From positions 61,630,453 to 61,694,452 of the forward strand of contig CM049311.1 in assembly GCA_026874595.1 (NCBI GenBank): 64,000 nt of DNA, in the 5' to 3' direction. Position 1 is the stretch's first letter; the number at the start of each line of letters is the position of its first letter. Both the position numbers and the translations under genes were made by a program. Source of the stretch: Sipunculus nudus (lineage: Eukaryota > Annelida > Sipuncula > Golfingiida > Sipunculidae). The notes beneath the pieces were generated by a model. The model did not search any database, was not told where the DNA came from, and was given only the letters and a program-made list of their open reading frames with translations. Below, piece after piece: positions 12,797-27,500 of the stretch.

Positions 12797-15700
12797 CTGG
12801 AAAATATAGATGATAAAAATATGCTGTTACTCTATGATAAAAGAGATTGATATACACTATATACAAATAAAGATATGTGTACTGAAAAGTACCCAAAAGA
12901 ATTTTCTGAATAATTCAATGAATATATATACTAAAATATACAGAAAGTATACCAAAATGTACTGACAAATTACTTAAAAAGTATACATAAAAGTATCCCA
13001 AATGTATTTCTAGTACTTTTGGTACACATTTTAGTACTTCTTTTGTACTTTACATACTTTTAATGTCTGACTGAATTATTCAGTAAATATACTAAACAAG
13101 TGACCCATGGGCCATGATGCTCAGCTAACTGACTTGTTCACTATATGTCCTTGCACAGGCAACTATTAAGATAATGTAGGTGGTATCATAGTTCATGCAT
13201 ATTAGCTCAAGTTCATCAAGACCCATAAGCACACCAAATATGATGACAAACCATCGAGCCTTTCCGAAGGAATCTGGCAATTTGTGTGCATTTTGCACTT
13301 TTTCCTGGGGTGCTCAAACATGCCTCGTAACTCAGAGAATATGTCACAGTGACCTAATATCAGGTTTCTGAGGTAAACTTTTGAGAAACTCTCTAAATAT
13401 CAAGTTAGAAGATTCTAGTTCCAATGGTTATGATTTGTGCCTTACTTTTGTATCAAATTTTCAATTATTCTGGGGGGGGGGGGGGGGGGGGGAGCTTATT
13501 AGCCCCATAGCTTGGAGAATATTGGTACTGAGACCTAATTTCAGGTTTCCAAGAAGACTTTTCATGGACCTTCCTGGATGTGAAGTAAGAAGATTCTAGG
13601 TACAGTGGATATGATTTGTCCCCTGTTAACAGATGACTGCATCTTTAATGGTTTCAAAAGTATAGGAAAAATATTCTTAACAATTTTTAAAAGTCCAGAT
13701 GGCACAACAAGTCTGCAAAAAATGAATAAACACTCCAAGATCAATATGCCTGCAAAGAATGATAGTGATCAATGCATTAGTTGTTCAGATAACTGAGCTT
13801 TTGTATAAAATTCTTAATTTTTGGCCACATATTCTGAGCCCGGTAGCTTTGAGGATATGGAAAACAGAGACCTAGTTTGTGATTTCTTTGGAAACTTTTC
13901 ATGGACCTCCCTTGATGTCAAGTTGGAAGATCCAAGGTCAAGTGATTATGATCTGTGCCCTGTTAACAGGAGACCACATCATTAAAAGTCTCAAGAATAC
14001 AGGAAAAAATCTGTAAAAAATAAAAAAATATTCCAGGTGGTGCCACCAGTCTGTAGGAACTGAGGAAACACTCCATGATCAATATGCATGCAAAGAATCA
14101 TGGTGATCAATGTATTAGTTGATCAGATAATTGAGCTTTTGTATTAAATTTTGCATTATTCGGGGGGGGGGGGGGGGCCATTTTGGAACACCAGAGCTCA
14201 GAGGATATGGGCAACAGAGACCTAATTTCGGGTTTCCATGGAGACTTTTCATGGACCTTCCAGGATATAAAGTTGAAAGATTCTAGGTCCAGTGATAACA
14301 ATTTGTGCCCTTTTAATAGATGACTGCATCTTGAAAGGTGTAAAAAACAGAGAAAACAAAATCGTAAAAAAATCGAAAATATACAGGTGGCGCCACCAGT
14401 CTGCAGAAACTGATGAAATATTCCTTGAGTAATATCCATGCAAAGAATCAAGGTGATCAATGCATTAAGCCGCGTGTCCACTTGTACGGATGCGGTGCGT
14501 GTGCGGTGTGGATACGTATGCGGGTATTTTGTGCGTGTGTGTCCATTAGATACGTTTTTCAATGCGTTTTTAGGTCTTTCACTCTCTTTCATCTCTACAA
14601 AATGGCACTTTCCGCATGCGTTTCTGCATGTGTTTATGTACCCGCGGCTACATGGTCCGGTTTTCAAAAAACGTATCCGTTTCCGCACTCCGCACCGCAT
14701 AAGTGGACACACTCCTTCTTTATTCCATATGCGCGATTTAAAACGCATCCGCATCTGTATCCATACCGCATAAGTGGACACGCAGCTTTAGTTGTTCAGA
14801 TACTAGACCTTTTGTGTCAAATTTTCCATTATTCTGAGGGGAACTTGGAAGCCCCATAGCTCAGAGGTTTTTGGGTAAGAGAGACCTAATTTTAGGTTTC
14901 CAAGGAGACTTTTCATGGACTCTCTGGATTTTAAGTGAGAAGATTCTAGGACCTGCGGTTACAATTTGTGCCTGGTTAATGGACAGACGGACAGACAGAC
15001 AGACACCGGACAAATGGTGATTGCTATAACTCAGATGACTTTCAGTCAGCTGAGCTAAAAATACAGAAAAGTATACCAAAAAATACAATAATGTACTTTA
15101 CAAATTTTTTTATGTCCTCCATTCGTGTTATAAAACTGTTACTTGTATTCAATTTTCAGTCAGCCAACTAGGACAAAATTACTCTTTCCCAATAGTTTAT
15201 AGCTATATTTTCTTAAAACAGTATTACAGTGGATTACAATACCTTTAGAGGTCTATTTCTCCAAAATTATAAGGCACAGAGCTATCAAATTTAAGCACAT
15301 ATGTTAGATATGACACCATTATCTAAAGCACATATCTTTCTTTATTCTTTATCTTATTTCAAAAAGCAGTTACAGGAAATTTAAAACCAAAAATCACAAG
15401 TTAATTTGTCAGAGAATCTCTAAATTGAAATGATGAAAAGACAATAGATATAAATTTACTGTCAGATGTGAGATACATCACACTTTTTGTAACAAGGGAC
15501 CCATGGGTCTCGATGCTCAGCTTCAAAATATGGGTCTTGAGATCAGTTTGAAGCCAACCTGTCTATCCAAACTGGAATCCATATCCTTTTAAAGAAGTCA
15601 GTGTTGTGACCTTGATCTCTGACCCCAAAATCAAAAGGGTTCCTACATTATTGGTGGGTCATGTATAAGTCAAGATTGAAACCAACATGTCCTTCCAAAC

Positions 15701-18700
15701 TGGAGTTTCCATCCAGAAACAAATATGTTCATGATAGCCCCTGTGACCTTGACATTTGGACCCCCTAATCAACAGCTCCTTCCTCTATAAGCAGGTCAGC
15801 TGTATGTGCAAGATGGAAGTTTGGGTTAAAATGCATCCAAATTCTTTCTAAATAAGTGGGTCCTGTGACTTTGACCTTTGACCTCATGACCCCAAAATCA
15901 ACACAGTTCTCATTCAAGTGATGTCACTGCTATTCAGAGAGAATATTCTCACGGACGCCATGTGGGCAGTCCTGGGTTCTGCACATGATGTACACCACAT
16001 CATGCACTGTGCTGCTAAAAAGTACTCAAGAATTACAAGGTTTCTTAAAAATCCCTGCACAGTTTAGCTACTGTCTATTTGTACATGTGAAAATAATTTA
16101 AAGATAAAACCATTTATGTGATACCTGACATGACTTAATATAATAAAATATAAACAAAAACACATGACAAATGAGCGATAATCGGAGATGCTGTGGATTT
16201 CATGGTTCATAAAACGTCCTTTATCGATGAACTGCTGCAGAGTTAAGTGAAAAAGGATTAGCAAATTTTGGATTCATAGGTCCCATGGTTTTAAAACTTG
16301 CCAATTTAATGGACAGATGGACAGCAAACGGACCAAGGACCATCGCTATAGCCTATGGCTCAGTTGACTTATAGTCAGGTGAGCAAAAAATTAAATTTAT
16401 TTATAGCAGATATAATTGAGGAAGATGTTCTGAAGGAAAATATATGTATATATGTCATTAGGACTGAACATTATTTCAATTTATATTTTAAAACTAAACT
16501 GGGCCAAGGTAGTACTGGTACTTTTATTCTAAAAGAAGAATAAACCTTGCCCTGAGTGCTGTTTGTTTAGTCAATAGGATGTTACTTATTTAAGATTGAC
16601 ACATGTACTGGATAACCTTTGTAATACAAGGAAAACAGTGTTCTATGATGCCATTGCCTCTGGCATGGTGCCAGCTTGCTTCAAGTACCTCGTAAAGGTC
16701 TTTCACCACTGTGCATTAATGTTGTGACTCGGGTTAGCATGAGCAAATAACAACAACCTATGATCAATAAAAAAAACACTGCAAACCAGATCACATCAGC
16801 AGTGGGGTGCCACAGTTAAAGTGCTTTATGCTTTCAAGGCCAAAGAGAGAACTCTATTGATTTTACAAGAATATACTTCAAGAGGACAAAGCATTATATT
16901 CACTTTGTCTGCAATACATTTAACATTTAATTAATTATAACTTTTTCAATATCAATAGTGTCATGTATGTCCTTTTTGTTTTAATACTTTACATCCACAG
17001 TGTGAAGGTCTTGCGTGTACAGCTGTATGTTATTTCAATGATCTAATCCCAGTATTGCTTATGCAAAGATTGAGCTACCATGTGTTTCAGGGATGGATAC
17101 AGGAATTTAGAATGGGAGCTGGGTATTGGAGTGGGTGCAGAAATATTTTGAGAATTTAGGCTGTATGGGAGTAATCCAGAGTAGTTTTAAACACATCATG
17201 ATGCAAAATCTGGGATTGATTCAGTGTTTATAGGTCTTATCAGTGCTTATATTGCTATTTCCCAGACATATTAGGTAAAAAGAGAGGGAGGGGGATGGCT
17301 CTCTAAATCTGCCCCTGTTTAATTTCAGGCCCTATTATTAAAGAGCTGACCCACGGGCTCATATACTCAGACTGCAAGCCTGATGCAGTTGCAATGTCAG
17401 TGTCACACCGGAAGTGCCCATAGTTATAAAACTAAATATCTTCTTCTAAAAGTTACATTTCTGAAGACCACAAGAGATTAATCTTAGAGCATAGTTATCA
17501 GTTCAATAGTAATATCTAAAACATTCACCTTTCCAACTTTAAATCTTGAAAACAGCTGACAAACCAAACATTTAAACACCAACACCTTGCGTTAAAGGCT
17601 CCTACACGAGAGGGCATACTTCTGCCAAAGATGAGCTTCTAAATGGAAAAAACAGACTGTTCAAACTAAAAAAGGTTTTTTTGTAGGATGTTATTGCAGT
17701 TCTCTGTTGCAATGAATGTACCTCTATTTGTGAGGTATACTTTTTTATATTACAGCAAGGTAGATCTTGGGCAAGGGTATGTTACAAACTATGACACTTA
17801 AGAAATGCTGAAGTACTGTAAGTGATATTTACGTGGTGCGTATGGTGGAGGCTGTGCCAGGGGTCCTTGTGGGGGGTATGCTGGAGCCTGAGGATAACCA
17901 GCCACCACCATGGCTGGTGCTGGCTGGTAGCCCATGGGAACAGTAGTCACAGTTGTTGTAGTCGTAGTAACAGGATTAGCTGAAGCAGAAAACAAAATCA
18001 AGTACAGTGGAACCAGTCTGAATGACCATCTGTCTTATTAGACCACCTGTCTTTTAAGACCACCTATCTAATAAGACCACCTAGCTATCTTTTAAGACCA
18101 CCTGTCTATTAAGACTACCTGTCTAATAAGAACACCAGTCTAATATGACCAGTTATCTTAAAGACCACCTGTCTAATAAGACCACATGTCTTTTAAGACC
18201 ACCTGTCTAATAAAACCACCTATCTTTTAAGACCACCTGTCTATTAAGACTACCTGTCTAATAAGAACACCAGTCTCATATGACCACTTATCAAAAAGAC
18301 CACCTGTCTAAAGACCACCTGTCTATTAGGCCACCTGTCTTATAAGACCACCTCTCTAATAAAACCACCAGTTTAATAAGACCACCTGTCTATTAAGACC
18401 ATCCTTGAGTGTACTGAAAACCTTCACATTGGTTATAACTGACCTGTTAAATGACTGAACTAGAGGTTTTGAACCATGAAGGATCTCAATTAGGGCCCTG
18501 CAATTGCCAGGTCCTCCAAATGGCAGCCCTATGGCCATAGAAGATGTCTGATATTTATCAGCACAAAGAATGTTAAATGATGAAATTATGTAAAATGGCA
18601 CTGAGAAAGGATTTTAAAATATTTGCCTTGCAGCCATGTTGGATTTAACATGAGTTAAATTTGAAAGGGGACATCTCCTATGGGTGTCAGTATTCTGTTA

Positions 18701-21522
18701 AATTTTCACCAAAGAAAATACCTGATTGGGTTGTAAGGTCTGGAGCCCTCATAGGCACCAATCATCCCTGTGAAATTGAGAAAGATCAAGCATATTCTCA
18801 TTCAGATATTGTGCATGAAAGGAAATCATAGATTGTGCTGTGGAAGCCACACTGGAATTCAGATGGGTCTGTTATTCCATAGGTCTGGAGCCCTCCCAGG
18901 CATCAATAATTCTTGTGGTTTGGGAAATGTCAAGCAAATTCTCATTGAGTTATTGCACATGAAGGAAACCCCTTATTGTGTTTTTGTTGCCATATTGGAA
19001 TTCAGATGGGTCTGTCATTCACTAGATCTGGAGCCTTCATAGGCACCAATCATCCTTGTGAATTTGTGAGAAAGATCAAGCATATTCTCATTGAGATATT
19101 GTCTGGGAAGAAAATAACTAAATGTGCCATGGTGGCCATATTGTAATTCAGATGGGTCTGTTATTCAATAGGTCTGGAGTGCTCTCAGGCACCAATCATC
19201 CCTATGAATTTAAGAAAGAATAAGCATATTTTTGTTGAGATATTACATGCAAAAGACTAGATGTGTCGGAACGACACGAATGCCCCCACCTGGGGAAAAT
19301 TGGAAACATTTGTTAAATTTTGTAAAATTTTTTAAGTTCAGGAGGTGCTGTATGGTCAAAAGTAGGTCAACAAGGGCAAAATGCAAACTCGATCTGTAAA
19401 GGGTCATTATCAAGCAACACACCAAAAATCAGGCCAGTATCTGCAGGCTTTGTGAAAAAAAAGTCCATATATGTGCATTTTTCATGAAAATTTCTGTCTT
19501 TCATGAAATTTTCTATGTTCAGGATCTGTCATATTGTGAAAAATAGGTTAACTGGGACAAAACGCGAACTCGATCTGTAAGTGGTCATTATGCGCCCATA
19601 GACCAAACATTAGGCCAGTATCTGTAAGCACTGCATTGCGAAACTAGAATATTAGCAAAAGTTGATAATCATTTATAAATTTAAATTGGAGAGGTATATA
19701 CCATGTTTCATAACAATCCACCAAATGCTTCCTGAGAAATAAGCTCCTAAGTTTTTTTTTGTACCAAGCTCTGTGACCTTGAAAAGTAGGTCAAGATCAC
19801 CCATCTTTGAACTTGACCAAGATTTTGTAAATATAATGCAATAGCACTGAAGAAATGAAGTTCCTGTGTTGAATACCTTTGAAGATATCCTGCACCAAAG
19901 GCCAAAATTGAAAAATTCCGATAAAATGTCATTAAAAAATCAGAAATTGCAAGTAGTGGCGCCAACAAAATTGTGCAGCACATACAGACCATCAGTCCCA
20001 ATGATCATAGTAAGTTTTGTGAAAATCCACAAAGATATCCTGAGATATAAACTTCTGAGTGTTTTTCTATAATCAGCTCTAAAATGTAGAAAAATGGGTC
20101 AAGGTCACCCATCTTTGAACTTGACGGAGATTTTATCGCTATACATCTTCACTGATGAAATAAAATTCCAACGGTGAATCCTTTTAGAGATATCCCGCTC
20201 ACAAGGTAAACGTTAACAGACGCTGAACGGATGGACAGACAGACACCGGACAGACAGATGGACGGACGGACAGACGGACAGCTTGGGTGATGACAATAGC
20301 CCATCAGCCTATGAGCTGAGGGCTAAAAAGGGCTGTACATGTGTATTTGTCATGAAAATTTCTATTTTTCATGAATTTTTCTAAGTTTAGGAGCCGTAAA
20401 ACGCGACGAAACGCGAACTCGATCTGTAACTGGTCATTATCTGCCCACACACCAAAAATCAGGCCAATATCTGTGACATTGCGAAAAAAAGTCTGTACAT
20501 GTGTATTTGTCATAAAAATTTCTATTTTTCATGAAATTTTCTAAGTTTAGGAGCTGTAAAACGGTCAAAAGTAGGTCAACCTGTACAAAATGCGAACTCG
20601 ATCTCTAACTGGTCATTATCTGCCCACACATAAAAAATCAGGCCAATATCTGCAGGCATTGCGAAAAAAAGTCTGTACATGTGTATTTGTCATGAAAATT
20701 TCTATTTTTTATGAAATTTTCTAAGTTAAGGAGCCGTAAAACGGTCAAAAGAAGGTCAACTGGGATGAAACGCGACCTCGATCTGTAACTGGTCATTATC
20801 TGCCCACACACCAAAAATCAGGCCAATATCTACAGGCATTGCGAAAAAAAGTCTGTACATGTGTATTTGTCATTAAAATTTCTATTTTTCATGAAATTTT
20901 CTAAGTTTAGGAGCCGTAAAACGGTCAAAAGTAAGTCAACCTGGACAAAACGCGAACTCGATCTGTAACTGGTCATTATCTGCCCACACACCAAAAATCA
21001 GGCCAATATCTGCAGGCATTGTGAAAAAAAGTCTGTACAACAGTTTGATTTAGGAATGACGGAATGACGGAATGACGGACATGGGTAAAACTATATGCCC
21101 CGGCCACTTTGTGGCGGGGGCATAAAAATTGCAGATTGTGCTGTTGAGGCCATATTAGATTCAGACAGGTCTGTAATTTGTAAAGTCTGGAACCCTTGTA
21201 GTCATCAATCCTCCCTGTGAATTTGAGAAAGATAAAATGTATTCTTGTTGAGATAATGCACTCATTAGAAGACAGACGCTGTGACAGACAGACAGAAAGA
21301 AGGACAAGGTTTCACTAAAGTGTACCTCTTTTCAAGCAGGGCCCTATTTAAGACCACTTTGGTCAGTCCTATGGGTGGTCTTATTACATAGGTTTTGGTG
21401 CTGTAATTTAAGATATACATGAATGTCCAGGATAAACCCAGTGGACTTTTCAAGTTACTTAGGGTAATTTATAAAAGAAATGTCACAAGTAAAGACATCA
21501 TATTTTTACATAGATAAATCCT

Positions 21523-21561
<39 letters not shown>

Positions 21562-24500
21562 CTAAAGAATTCTGACTGTTATTTATAAACACTTCAGGTA
21601 AAGTTGTATTTGTATGTCTAACCTTATTTTGATGAGTCAATCATGATCAAGTCAAAATTATACTCTCAATTAACATCATCATGTTTATATATTAACACAA
21701 AAATAAAAATGGGTTTTTTATATTCTTTTATGTAATCCATACATGCAGTTGTTTTAAAAATTGCTCTTAGTAATATCCTATCAACAGCAGCCACAGAAAC
21801 ATGGTATACTTAATATGATGAATAAATATTAATTTATTTGACAGATAAAGCTACTGAGAACAGAGACTGAAAACAACTTAGACCTTGATGCAATGTGGTA
21901 CCACCACTATTATCAATTCTGTTTTTAATGTAACATATGATAACCTCTTACACAGGAATATTTACTTACCTATTACTCTGCCTCTGTGTCGACGCTGGTA
22001 CAAAGGGCAAGCTGCACAAAGGTAGCAAAGGATCAAAGAAACCACCACCGCAAAGCCAATGATACCAAACACAACTCCGACAACAGTTCCCCTGAAAAAC
22101 AACAAACACACTTGATATATGTTTGCGCATAGTCTCAAGGGCTTGTTCTGTTAAAATTAATGCATGTTGCATGTGTAGGTGAGGAACATTTGATAAGTTT
22201 TATAATTCAGTGATGAAAAAGGATTTGTTAAGCCACCTCAAACAGCATTTATAATGTGATTAGCAAGGTACACAAGAAACTTTTTCATCCTGTGGATAAC
22301 TGAATATAGACCACTGTGCCTTATTTATGTTTCCCAGATTACTCCACCAGCAGATCTCCCCAGATGCTCAGTTTTACTGTTGGTAAATCATGCATGCTGC
22401 ACTTATAATTTAAATTTACAATAAAACAAGGCCTACAGGCCTAGTGCGAACCTGTGCAAAGTTTAGGAGTATGAATGGAGGTTTATTTTTTAAATTTAAT
22501 ATTGATCCTCTTAAGTCCTGCATATCTACCTTAGTCATTATGATCTCAGCAAAATGGAGGTTTCGGACCTGCAAGTTTCAGACTAGGACATTTTAAAACT
22601 AGAATATAGGTAGTCAACTATATGTATCCGAAGAAATCAGAGTGGGACAGGTGAAGTGAGGCATGGATTAAGTGGCAAGGGGAATAGAGTGAGGTGTGTT
22701 GCATAATAGCATGGATGTCTGCAGCGTAAACGTGAATGTAGGTGGTGCCACCTGTCGTAAAATCAAAAAAATTGTCAAGGATGTATTAACCTGCAAAATT
22801 TCAGGTGGATAAGTCAAACCACTGCTGAGATAGGAGTGATTTTATCCCAAGGCAGATGAACAGATGGATGCTGTGAATAAATGGTTGCAGGTGGCGCCAC
22901 CAGTTTTGCCTATGATGAAGAGCTATATGTGAGATCTATATACAAGCAAAATTTTGGCCCAATCGGTCAAAAGGTTCCCGAGATATGAGCTTGGATGTCT
23001 GCAGAGTAAACCTGAATGTAGGTGGTCAAAAGGTTCCCGAGATATGAGCTTGGATGTCTGCAGAGTAAACCTGAATGTAGGTGGCGCAACCTGTCATAAA
23101 ATCAAGAAAACTGTCCAGGATGTATAAACCTGCAAAATTTCAGGTGGATAAGTCAAACTAATTCTGAGATATGAGTGATTTTATCCCAAGTCAGATGAAA
23201 AGATAGACGCTGTGCATCATTGGTTGCAGGTGGCGCCACCAGTTTTGCCTATGATGAAGAGCTATGAGAGAGCTATACACATGCAAAATTTCGGCCAAAT
23301 TGGTCAAATGGTTCCCGAGATATGAGCTTGGATGTCTGCAGAGTAAATGTGAATGTAGGTGGCACCACCTGACATAAAATCAAGAAAGCTGTCAAGGATG
23401 TATAAACCTGCAAAATTTCAGGTGGATAAGTCAAACCACTGCTGAGATAGGAGTGATTTCATCCCAAGGCAGATGAACAGATGGACGCTGTGCATAAATG
23501 TTTGCAGGTGGCGCCACCAGTTTTGCCTATGATGAAGAGCTATGTGTGATCTATACACATGCAAAATTTTGGCCCAATCGGTCAAAACGTTTCCTAGTTT
23601 TGAGCTTGGATGTCTGCAGATTACCTGAATGTAGATGGCGCCACCAGTCATAAAATCTAGAAAGCTGTCCAGGATGTATAAACCTGCAAAGTTTCAGGTG
23701 GATAAGTCAAACCACTTCTGAGATATGAGTGATATTATCCCAAGCAGATGAACAGATGGACGCTGTGTAAAAATGGTTGCAGATGGCGCCACCATTTTTA
23801 GTGTATGTTATAAAGCTACCAAAGGGCAACATTTGTGTAAAATTTTTAGCCTGATCGGTCAAACAGTTCCCGAGATATGTGGGTTTATGTGTGGAAACAG
23901 ACGCACAAATGGACGCTGGGCAGCAAGGAAAGGTCAGAGGTCAACAAAAAATGAGGGTGCAGCAGTTCACATGTGACCTGATGATAAAAACGATTTGCTT
24001 AAAAAGCTTAAAAAGTTTTTTCTGAAAGATATAGTTCCAATAATCTGGGAATTCTGCATCTATACATTGTGTCTAGACGTCTAGACACATTGTCTAGACA
24101 CCCACCAGAGCCAGGTCAGTTGCCATGGTGATGTCTGGACCCCACCTGTTTGTACTGAGTGACCCCTTGACTTGGCTGCTGAAACTCAGCATGAGGTAAA
24201 ATCTGTTTTCAAATACAGAAAGCCTTTTTCAATTGGCTACAATGCTTTTTTAAAGCTGTATTTACCCAATCTATTCTTATAAAAATGGCAGAACCCTACC
24301 ATAAAATAATTCTTGTAAAGTTTAAACCAATCAGCTGAACAGTTTCACCATAAATCAGGGTATAAGCTGGAAGAGTTTAAAATAACATTTTGGCTTGTAA
24401 AAAACACATCCATGTAGGTGGCACCACCAATACCTCAATTTCAGATATGACATATATGACAAACATTGGTATAAAATTTGGTGATGATAGCTCTAGCCGT

Positions 24501-27500
24501 TTCTGAGATTTTAATTTTAGTCTGCTTTTTTGGACAGATGACTAAGTTCAGCCTCCTGTAACTCAGCCAAAAATCTCCAAACTGGAACCATTCGAACAAA
24601 CTTGAGAGAGATTGTTTCAGGGATCATTTCTGTGAAATACTGGACAATTTGGCTAGACAGTTTCGGAGGAGAAGATTTTTAAAGCTTTTTTAGCTTTTTC
24701 CCTATAAAATCTAAGAAAATGCAGTTAGAAAAAAAATAAACAATATCTGTTAGTTTTTCAGATGACTGATTATTTGCAAAAATTTGGTGATGCTAGCTTC
24801 TGCTGTTTTTGAGATAGCTATGGTTTACATACAGACGCACGACGGAGCACCATTGCATAAGCTCACAGGTTTGCTAAAAAGGTACAAGTGGAATGGATTC
24901 AATTTTTTTATGGTTCTTGTGCACAATTTCATGAACTGTTACCCAATTTTGTATCTTTGCTGTAAGTTTTGAATAATTTAAAATACCGGGTATATAGTTA
25001 GTTAAATAAAATTAGCATGCTTGCTCCGCACCTAAGTTCATAGAGTAATACTTTATAGCCAAGGCCGCAAATGATAATATCTATACATTTACAAAGTGAT
25101 TGAATAACAAAATTCTAGTTTCTCAAATGAAGGCTATAATATGGTTACCTGTTACAAAAGCAAATTAAGTACAATTTTATACTCACAGGATTGAGAAGCC
25201 AAACGTATAAGATGATCTGGCACAACAGTACTTGTTAGTGCTGGTACCGCAGCAGTAGATCTTGCTTGCACTGTCCAAAAATCTTGGACAAGAGAAGCCA
25301 CTGTGATATATTCCATAGGTGTCTCTGTATGATGAGCAGTAACCTCCTAAAGCTGTCCCAACTGTAAAATGAGAACAACAGGGATGTTAGAGCATCTAGA
25401 TCCAGTCATTTTAACACTGGTTTGTAACAGATTTGGAATAGTATAGAATGGAACTGATAAAATCAGGGTTTGCACATCCTACCCCCAGGGAGGGGAAGAT
25501 ATACTTACTTCACAGCAGGGAAAAATTTATTTCTTCCCAACATTTCTTCCCAGTGAAGAAAGAGTTTATAACAGATGAGTCATTGAAATAATTTTGGGGA
25601 CTCTTCCAAACTGAATACATGTAGTCGGTACCAGTACCTGTGTCAGCATTTTTTTCTGGGATATTTTTATAAAAGGATACAGAATAAAAATTCTAGCTTT
25701 CTAGGCCAAATGTTGCAGCAGCTATTCAGCCGAGATAATGTCTTACCTTGTACCAAATTTGTATGAGACAAATAATGCAAAATATGGTAAAACACTTCAC
25801 AATGAATGCGACACATATTCATCACTGGAGAACAGAGATATAGCACTTCCAGCCGTTTACTTTGAACATTCAATGCGATGTCATAAGCAACCCACCTTTG
25901 TGACATCTCTTGCAACCATATACATAGAAAGCCTTCACAGGTGTAGGAGCGTTTTTGGGGCTCATTTGCTTATTAGGTCAAACTTGTGTACTCAAGTCCA
26001 AAAATTTGTACCCTTTTCAGCCCTAATTTTCATGCCAAAAATTCAGGTAGAGAAGTCATTGCATTGCAGAGATATGCATGATTTTATCGCAAGTAAGACA
26101 GACAGATGGACACTGTGCAAAAAACCACTTGGAAGTTGTGGGGGGGGGGGGGGTTGTTGGCCACATGTGAATAATTCTACATCTGTGATAGTGGTGCTCC
26201 CCCAGTGTTGCATCATTAATAAAGTTACCCAGGCAAGGCTGTAGTGACCAAACATTGTGTTCTGGAGGTTGACAATGTGAATATATTAGAGGCTCTGAAT
26301 AACTTGAATAACTAAAAATGGGGTAGTCGACAAGCGACTACATGTATTTGCCAAAATCAGTATTGCATATTAGCATGGAAGGTGGTGCCACCTGCCAACT
26401 TCACAAGAAATCTATCCAAGACATATTTTCATTAGTGCTGAAAGGAGTACTCGAGTCGAAAATTGGACTAGAGTACTTGTGTATGTATATGCACATTTGA
26501 ATATACTGCAAATTTACGGGCAGTCTGTAGGCCTATTTATTCATTATCGTAGCCTTGCATAGGGCTCTAAACATATGCTAGTCAAATTAACACAGGTCTT
26601 GTTATGACGTATATCTGTTTCTTCATTGGGATAAAGTTAAACCATCACAAAGTCAAATATATGCATATTTTGCATCGGTAAACAGATGCCCGTTTTATTT
26701 TTACAGCATTGCCATGGTAACGAGTACTCGAGTCTGAGTCGGGTAATGCCTACTCGGTACTCGAGTCCAAAAATTTGTACTCTTTTCAGCCCTAATTTTA
26801 TGCCAAATTTCAGATAGATAAGTCATTGCATTGCAGAGTTATGCATGATTTTATCCCAAGGCAGACAGACAGATGGACACTGTGCAAAAACTTTTGCAGG
26901 TGGCACCACTAGTATTTGGTATGATAAAGAGCCATATTTGATCTATACACATTCAAAATTTCAGACTGATCGTTCAAACGAGTTCTGAGATATCAGCATG
27001 GATGTCTACAGTGCAAACGCATTGGTAGGTGGTGCCAACTGTCATATCAACAAAAATGTCTATCCAAGATGTATACACATGCAAAATTTCATGTGAATAA
27101 GTCAAACCACTGCAGAGATATGCATGATTTTATCCAAGGCAGACAAACAGATGGCTGCTGTGCAAAATTAGTTGTAGGTGTGCCATTCAGTTTTGGGTAT
27201 AAAAAAGGGCTATGTTAGACCAATACACATGCAAAATTTCAGGCTGATATGTCAAACCAGTCCTGAGATATTAGCATGGTTGTCTGTAGCATAAACAGGG
27301 AGGTAGGTGGTGCCACCTGTCACAAAAATTGAGAAACTATCCAAGATGACAAAACGTAAAATTTCAGCCCAATGGGTCAAACGAGTCCAGAGATATGTGG
27401 GTTTATGTGTGACGCACAAACGGACACAGAGCGCAGAGGTCAGAGGTCAAAACAAAATTAGGGCGCAGCAGTTCACATGTGACCCGAACATAATCCCAGG

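Larger units (their letters stand above)
18650..21300 (+). repeat. ~130-bp tandem repeat hosting nested elements
   Basis: Units such as 'ggtctggagccctc', 'aggcaccaatcatcc' and 'cagatgggtctg' recur at 18730, 18880, 19025 and 19170, and once more after 21130. The run is split by the element at 19252-21128. It ends with a GACAGACAGACAG stretch at ~21270. Non-coding, intron 3. Confidence 0.7.

Noticed and set aside
14107-14781. 224-codon minus-strand ORF, the longest in the first 40 kb
   Set aside because: It crosses the Harbinger-type MITE and family-A repeat sequence and has no family motif. Its length reflects inverted-repeat composition.
15020-15060. TAGCTCAGATG in family-A ends looks like a tRNA/SINE A box
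   Set aside because: No B box (GGTTCGA-type) follows and the sequence ends in a hairpin and AAAAA. A tRNA gene or tRNA-derived SINE head is not supported.
18021-18410. Regular short repeats considered as a CRISPR-like array
   Set aside because: Units are contiguous and degenerate with no unique spacers, and the context is a eukaryotic intron. It is a minisatellite.
25738-26244. 168-codon plus-strand ORF in intron 1
   Set aside because: It lies within repeat-derived intron sequence, antisense to the Shisa-like gene, ends across a G-run, and has no recognisable motif or splice support.
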